Source: Sphingomonas caseinilytica
GTDB taxonomy: Bacteria; Pseudomonadota; Alphaproteobacteria; Sphingomonadales; Sphingomonadaceae
DNA: 64,000 nt
Assembly (NCBI RefSeq): GCF_023516455.1
Contig: NZ_JAMGBA010000001.1
Span: forward strand, 868,001-932,000
Reading direction: 5' to 3'
Positions within the stretch are counted from its first letter, which is position 1; each line of letters begins with the position of its first letter. Below are positions 61,079-64,000 of this stretch, one piece after another. The position numbers and the translations under genes are program-made. The notes beneath the pieces are model-generated. The model worked only from the letters and a program-made list of their open reading frames with translations. It ran no database searches and was not told the DNA's origin.

Positions 61079-61930
61079 TTATGTTGTTAGCACATAGTCG
61101 AGGCCGATATCGACCGCGGGCGCAGACTGGGTGATCCGGCCGACCGAAATATAGTTGACGCCCGTTTCCGCGATTGCGCGGATCGTATCCAGGTTCACGC
61201 CCCCCGACGCCTCCAACGGAACCCGACCCGCGACGAGGGCGATTGCCTGCCGCAATACGTCCGGCTTCATATTGTCGAGCAACAGGCGCTCGGCTCCGGC
61301 GGCCAGAGCCGGCTCGATCTGGTCGATACGGTCGACCTCGACCTGGATCTGCAAGCCACTTCGGCAAGCCTTCGCAGCGGAGACGGCCTCGGCCACGCCG
61401 CCGGCAACGCCGACATGGTTGTCCTTGATCAACAGCCCGTCATCGAGCCGCATCCGGTGATTCTGCGCGCCGCCCATCCGCGCCGCATATTTCTCAAGCG
61501 CACGAAGGCCGGGGATGGTCTTGCGGGTGTCGAGCAGCGTTGCACCGGTGCCGGCGATCCTGTCGACATAGCTGCGCGTGAGCGTGGCAATGCCGGACAG
61601 ATGCTGAAGCGTGTTCAGCGCCGATCGCTCGGCCGTCAGCATCTCACGCGCCTTGCCGTCCAACCGAAGCAGGACGGTTCCCGCGGACACCGCATCGCCG
61701 TCATTGGCAAGCCTCTCGATACCAACATCCCGATCCAGCGCACGAAAGAAGGCGATGGCGATATCAAGGCCCGCGACCACGATCGGTTCGCGGCAGTTCA
61801 TCGTCGCGCTGAACCGCGCGTCGGCGGAGATGGTGGCGTTGGACGTGACATCGCCGCTGTTGCCGAGATCCTCGGCAAGCACTCGCTGGACGAACTCGTC
61901 CAGATCGAAATTGGGGATGTTGTCGATCAT
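61079..61930 (-). CDS. nadC: Nicotinate-nucleotide pyrophosphorylase (NadC)
   Basis: 283 residues. Blocks LNTLQHLSGIATLT, LLDTRKTIPGLRALEKYA, GGAQNHRMRLDDGLLIKDNH and NLDTIRAIAETGVNYIS are those of quinolinate phosphoribosyltransferase, which makes nicotinate mononucleotide. ATG 61930 (MIDNIPNFDL) is preferred over ATG 61975, which lies within a repeat. No nadA or nadB in the window. Confidence 0.95.
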   Translation of the reverse strand: MIDNIPNFDLDEFVQRVLAEDLGNSGDVTSNATISADARFSATMNCREPIVVAGLDIAIAFFRALDRDVGIERLANDGDAVSAGTVLLRLDGKAREMLTAERSALNTLQHLSGIATLTRSYVDRIAGTGATLLDTRKTIPGLRALEKYAARMGGAQNHRMRLDDGLLIKDNHVGVAGGVAEAVSAAKACRSGLQIQVEVDRIDQIEPALAAGAERLLLDNMKPDVLRQAIALVAGRVPLEASGGVNLDTIRAIAETGVNYISVGRITQSAPAVDIGLDYVLTT

Positions 61931-61966
61931 CGCCGCGCCATAGGCGGTACGGAGCCCATTGGGCAA

Positions 61967-62057
61967 TTCCGTCATGCTGAACTTGTTTCAGCATCCATTT
62001 CGGTCAAGGACTGTGAGGGTGTCGGAATGGACCCTGAAACTAGTTCAGAGTGACGGA
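61967..62057. repeat. Hairpin repeat upstream of nadC (CTGAACTTGTTTCAG family)
   Basis: Arms TTCCGTCATGCTGAACTTG and CTAGTTCAGAGTGACGGA, plus TTTCAG/CTGAAA. Third copy of the family at 40451 and 43912, with a few arm mismatches. It lies in the divergent gap of nadC and the phosphotransferase. Confidence 0.85.
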
Positions 62058-62136
62058 TGTCTGGGAGACATCCGGCAGGCTGAACTCAGGGTGACGGATG
62101 TCTGGGAGACATCCGGCAGGCTGAACTCAGGGTGAC
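62051..62136. repeat. 41-bp tandem repeat, two units plus partial third
   Basis: Units at 62051-62091 and 62092-62132 are identical; a partial third follows. Each contains the dyad GGATGTCT-GGG-AGACATCC and ends in GGCTGAACTCAGGG. It looks like extension of the right arm of the preceding repeat, and the last unit runs to 5 bp before the GGGAG site of the next gene. Confidence 0.85.
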
Positions 62137-62146
62137 GGGAGAAAGT

Positions 62147-63217
62147 GTGGATCGCACCGAAGCCAATAGCGGTACGCGCGAGGTAACTGAGCGCCTCCGC
62201 TTCGACGTCGCCAGACTCGAACGCTGGATGGCGGATCATGTACCGGGCATCGTCGGCCCACTGAGCGTAAGCCAGTTCAAGGGCGGCCAATCCAACCCGA
62301 CCTACAGGATCGATACTCCGTCCGGCCGCTCCTTCGTCCTCCGCCGCAAGCCGCCCGGGAAGCTGCTGCCGGGTGCCCACGCCGTCGACCGCGAAGCGCG
62401 GGTGATGAGCGCACTTGGCAAGCAAGGCTTCCCGGTGCCGCACGTCTATGGCCATTGCGATGATGCCGACGTCATCGGCACCCCCTTCTTCCTGATGGAT
62501 ATGGTCGACGGCCGGATCATCTGGGAGGCGACCTTCCCCGGTCTCACCAAGGCAATTCGGGCAGCTCATTTCGATGCGATGAACGCAACCATCGCGAAGC
62601 TTCACAGCTTCGATCCCGATGAGATTGGCCTCGGTGATTATGGCCGTGCAAGCGGCTTCGTCGAACGGCAGGTCGCGCGCTGGTCCAAGCAATATGAAAC
62701 CGACGTCGAGGCCGGACGCGTCGTTGCGATGGATCACCTTACCGCCTGGCTGCGCGATCACCTCCCAACGGACAGCGGAGACGCCCGGATCGTTCACGGC
62801 GATTTCCGGTGCGACAATATGATCTTCGCGCCCGATGAGGCACGGGTCGCGGCGGTGCTGGATTGGGAGTTGTCGACACTCGGAGATCCCGCGGCGGACT
62901 TCGTCTACCACCTCCTGATGTACCGGATGCCGGCGGGAATGTTCACCGGACTCGCTGGTCTGGATTTCACCGAGCTCGGCATTCCGACCGAGCAGGAATA
63001 TGTCGATGCCTATTGCCGGCGGACCGGCCGGACCAGCCTGCCGAATCTCGACTATCTGGTGGTGTTCGTGATGTTTCGCCTGGCCGCCATTTGCCACGGC
63101 ATTCGTGGGCGCCTGGCACGAGGCAGCGCGTCGTCCGCCCACGCCGAAGCGACCGCCGCGCTGACGGAGCCTTTGGCCGAGCTTGCGCTGACGCAGGCCA
63201 AGTCCGCTCGCCTTTGA
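62147..63217 (+). CDS. Aminoglycoside-phosphotransferase-like kinase family (APH, ACAD10-type)
   Basis: 356 residues. Phosphotransferase core: VLRRKPPGKLLPGAHAVDRE, catalytic HGDFRCDNMIFAPDE and LDWELSTLGDP. In acyl-CoA contexts this family is fused or linked with acyl-CoA dehydrogenases (ACAD10/11) and phosphorylates hydroxyacyl groups; that role is inferred here. GTG at 62147 is chosen with GGGAG at 62137-62141; a GTG at 62132 lies within the repeat. No resistance role is suggested. Confidence 0.85.
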   Translation: MDRTEANSGTREVTERLRFDVARLERWMADHVPGIVGPLSVSQFKGGQSNPTYRIDTPSGRSFVLRRKPPGKLLPGAHAVDREARVMSALGKQGFPVPHVYGHCDDADVIGTPFFLMDMVDGRIIWEATFPGLTKAIRAAHFDAMNATIAKLHSFDPDEIGLGDYGRASGFVERQVARWSKQYETDVEAGRVVAMDHLTAWLRDHLPTDSGDARIVHGDFRCDNMIFAPDEARVAAVLDWELSTLGDPAADFVYHLLMYRMPAGMFTGLAGLDFTELGIPTEQEYVDAYCRRTGRTSLPNLDYLVVFVMFRLAAICHGIRGRLARGSASSAHAEATAALTEPLAELALTQAKSARL

Positions 63218-63336
63218 TGCCAAATAATTTTATCGCCGGTTAATCGCGTCGGGGTGAGCGAGTCGCTTGCCTCCGGTGCGGAACGCAGCCGGGGGGCTTT
63301 GGCGATGCGATTTCGTGAGGCGTTGGGTCGTTGAGC

Positions 63337-64000
63337 ATGGACCAGCCAAGCCGAAGCTGGGCGGCGGACGCTGATCCGCTCGATAACGAGCAACCGACCG
63401 TCAAGACCGTCCTCGACGACCTCCGCAAAGTTCCCCTTGCCCGGCTGCTGGTCACGGCCTTCTTCATTCTTTGGGCGATCCTCTTTGCGCGCTTCAGTTG
63501 GGAAGCACCGGTCGACCTGCCTGCCATAGGCAAGACGATACCGATCGCAACGGACGCCGAACGCGCGCTGTTCGATTGGCGCCAGAGCGTAAGGGAGCCG
63601 CGCGTTGCCGAAGATCCGCGCATCGTCCTTATCCCCTATACGCAGGATACGCTTCGGGCGACCGCCAAGCGATCGCCGCTCGACCGGGCCATTCTTGCTC
63701 GCGCGCTGGCCAACATCGATCAATTGGGCGCCAAGGCCATCGGCATCGACATATTGATCGACCAGCCGCAGGCCGAAGACCCGCAGTTGGTTGCCACCTT
63801 GAAGGCCATGAAAACGCCGGTCTGGATCGCCTATGCCAACCGCCTGACCGCGATGGACGAGATCGAACAGTGGCAGCAGAAGTTCATGGACGATTGGTTC
63901 CGCAACCTGGCCGGGACACAGGTGCGGCCGAGCTCGATCCGGCTCGAGACGGATGGCGATAACGTGCTCCGTCGTTGGCCGGACTTGCCGGCCGGGCTTC
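63337..64000 (+). CDS. CHASE2-domain sensor protein, 3'-truncated by window edge
   Basis: The frame is open from ATG 63337 to the last base (221 codons). One N-terminal membrane helix (about residues 35-52, ARLLVTAFFILWAILFA) and then a CHASE2-type periplasmic domain (ERALFDWRQSVREPRVAEDP, LDRAILARALANIDQLGAKA-IGIDILID). In this family CHASE2 precedes either a cyclase or a histidine kinase; the output part is outside the window. Confidence 0.85.
   Translation, partial: MDQPSRSWAADADPLDNEQPTVKTVLDDLRKVPLARLLVTAFFILWAILFARFSWEAPVDLPAIGKTIPIATDAERALFDWRQSVREPRVAEDPRIVLIPYTQDTLRATAKRSPLDRAILARALANIDQLGAKAIGIDILIDQPQAEDPQLVATLKAMKTPVWIAYANRLTAMDEIEQWQQKFMDDWFRNLAGTQVRPSSIRLETDGDNVLRRWPDLPAGL

Noticed and set aside
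62147-63217. Antibiotic resistance (aminoglycoside kinase)
   Set aside because: The APH-like fold is shared with ACAD10-type acyl-CoA-linked kinases; the sequence fits the latter and no resistance context exists.
1-64000. CRISPR array, phage genes, plasmid origin, rRNA operon
   Set aside because: No regular spaced direct repeats, no phage structural or replication genes, and no rRNA sequence were seen.

Overview
The window is a GC-rich, gene-dense piece of a chromosome from an alphaproteobacterium, most likely of the order Sphingomonadales. I infer this from the F0 operon with separate b' and b subunits, the fabD-fabG, dnaK-dnaJ and rpsF-rpsR-rplI neighbourhoods, a large TonB-dependent receptor, a DUF6456 protein, and several dispersed hairpin repeats of types I know from sphingomonad genomes. 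No integrase, transposase, plasmid, phage or CRISPR locus is visible. One tRNA gene is present, tRNA-Val(UAC).

Layout. 1-2.4 kb: 3' part of paaZ (ring opening of phenylacetate) and a CBS-pair protein, closed by a strong bidirectional terminator. 2.4-4.9 kb (minus): F0 ATP synthase operon atpI-atpB-atpE-b'-b. 5-9.7 kb: an RsiV-like lipoprotein and, convergent to it, a compact ydbH-ynbE-ydbL operon for an envelope-spanning lipid bridge. 9.8-12.7 kb: radC, a secreted cupin and a TIR-TM-TPR protein. 12.9-20.6 kb: purB, an AhpD-like protein, a minimal phytochrome-like PAS-GAF protein, dnaJ/dnaK (with a sigma32-type promoter), fabG and fabD. 20.7-28.1 kb: two tandem APC permeases, a Rieske oxygenase, a GH13 glucosidase with a GT4 glycosyltransferase, and a DUF4242-cyclase fusion. 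28.3-29.5 kb: rpsF-rpsR-rplI. 29.8-33.2 kb: a disordered acidic protein, a GST, a DUF6456/XRE divergent pair and a PLP cysteine-desulfhydrase-like enzyme.

33.2-37.5 kb looks like an inserted catabolic module: dihydroxyacetophenone-dioxygenase-like cupin, TauD-type dioxygenase and epoxide-hydrolase-like enzyme, with a divergent AraC regulator. It lies between copies of a hairpin repeat and next to tRNA-Val. 37.6-45.6 kb (minus) is a probable operon for branched-chain acyl-CoA breakdown, mccB-bioB-lipoprotein-mccA-HSD10-like SDR-cysQ, with three repeat elements at its gene junctions. 45.7-56.8 kb: M13 metallopeptidase, a second TIR-TM-TPR protein, a TonB receptor, isovaleryl-CoA dehydrogenase, a diheme reaction-centre-type cytochrome, and a thiolase with DUF1801. 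56.9-64 kb: a lipoprotein, a MerR regulator with a textbook operator driving a glutaredoxin-MauE fusion, a secreted RidA, an SH3 protein whose start codon lies in a repeat, a nitronate monooxygenase, nadC, an aminoglycoside-phosphotransferase-like protein, and the 5' part of a CHASE2 sensor.

How genes fit together: ivd, mccA/mccB, the HSD10-like SDR and the thiolase are steps of leucine/isoleucine and acyl-CoA catabolism, and bioB can supply the biotin that MccA needs. The most unusual features are the repeats that provide or touch start and stop codons, the MerR operator with its redox-membrane fusion target, the repeat-bounded catabolic module, and the paired TIR proteins that keep the candidate catalytic glutamate. 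All family calls come from reading motifs by eye; no database search was run.
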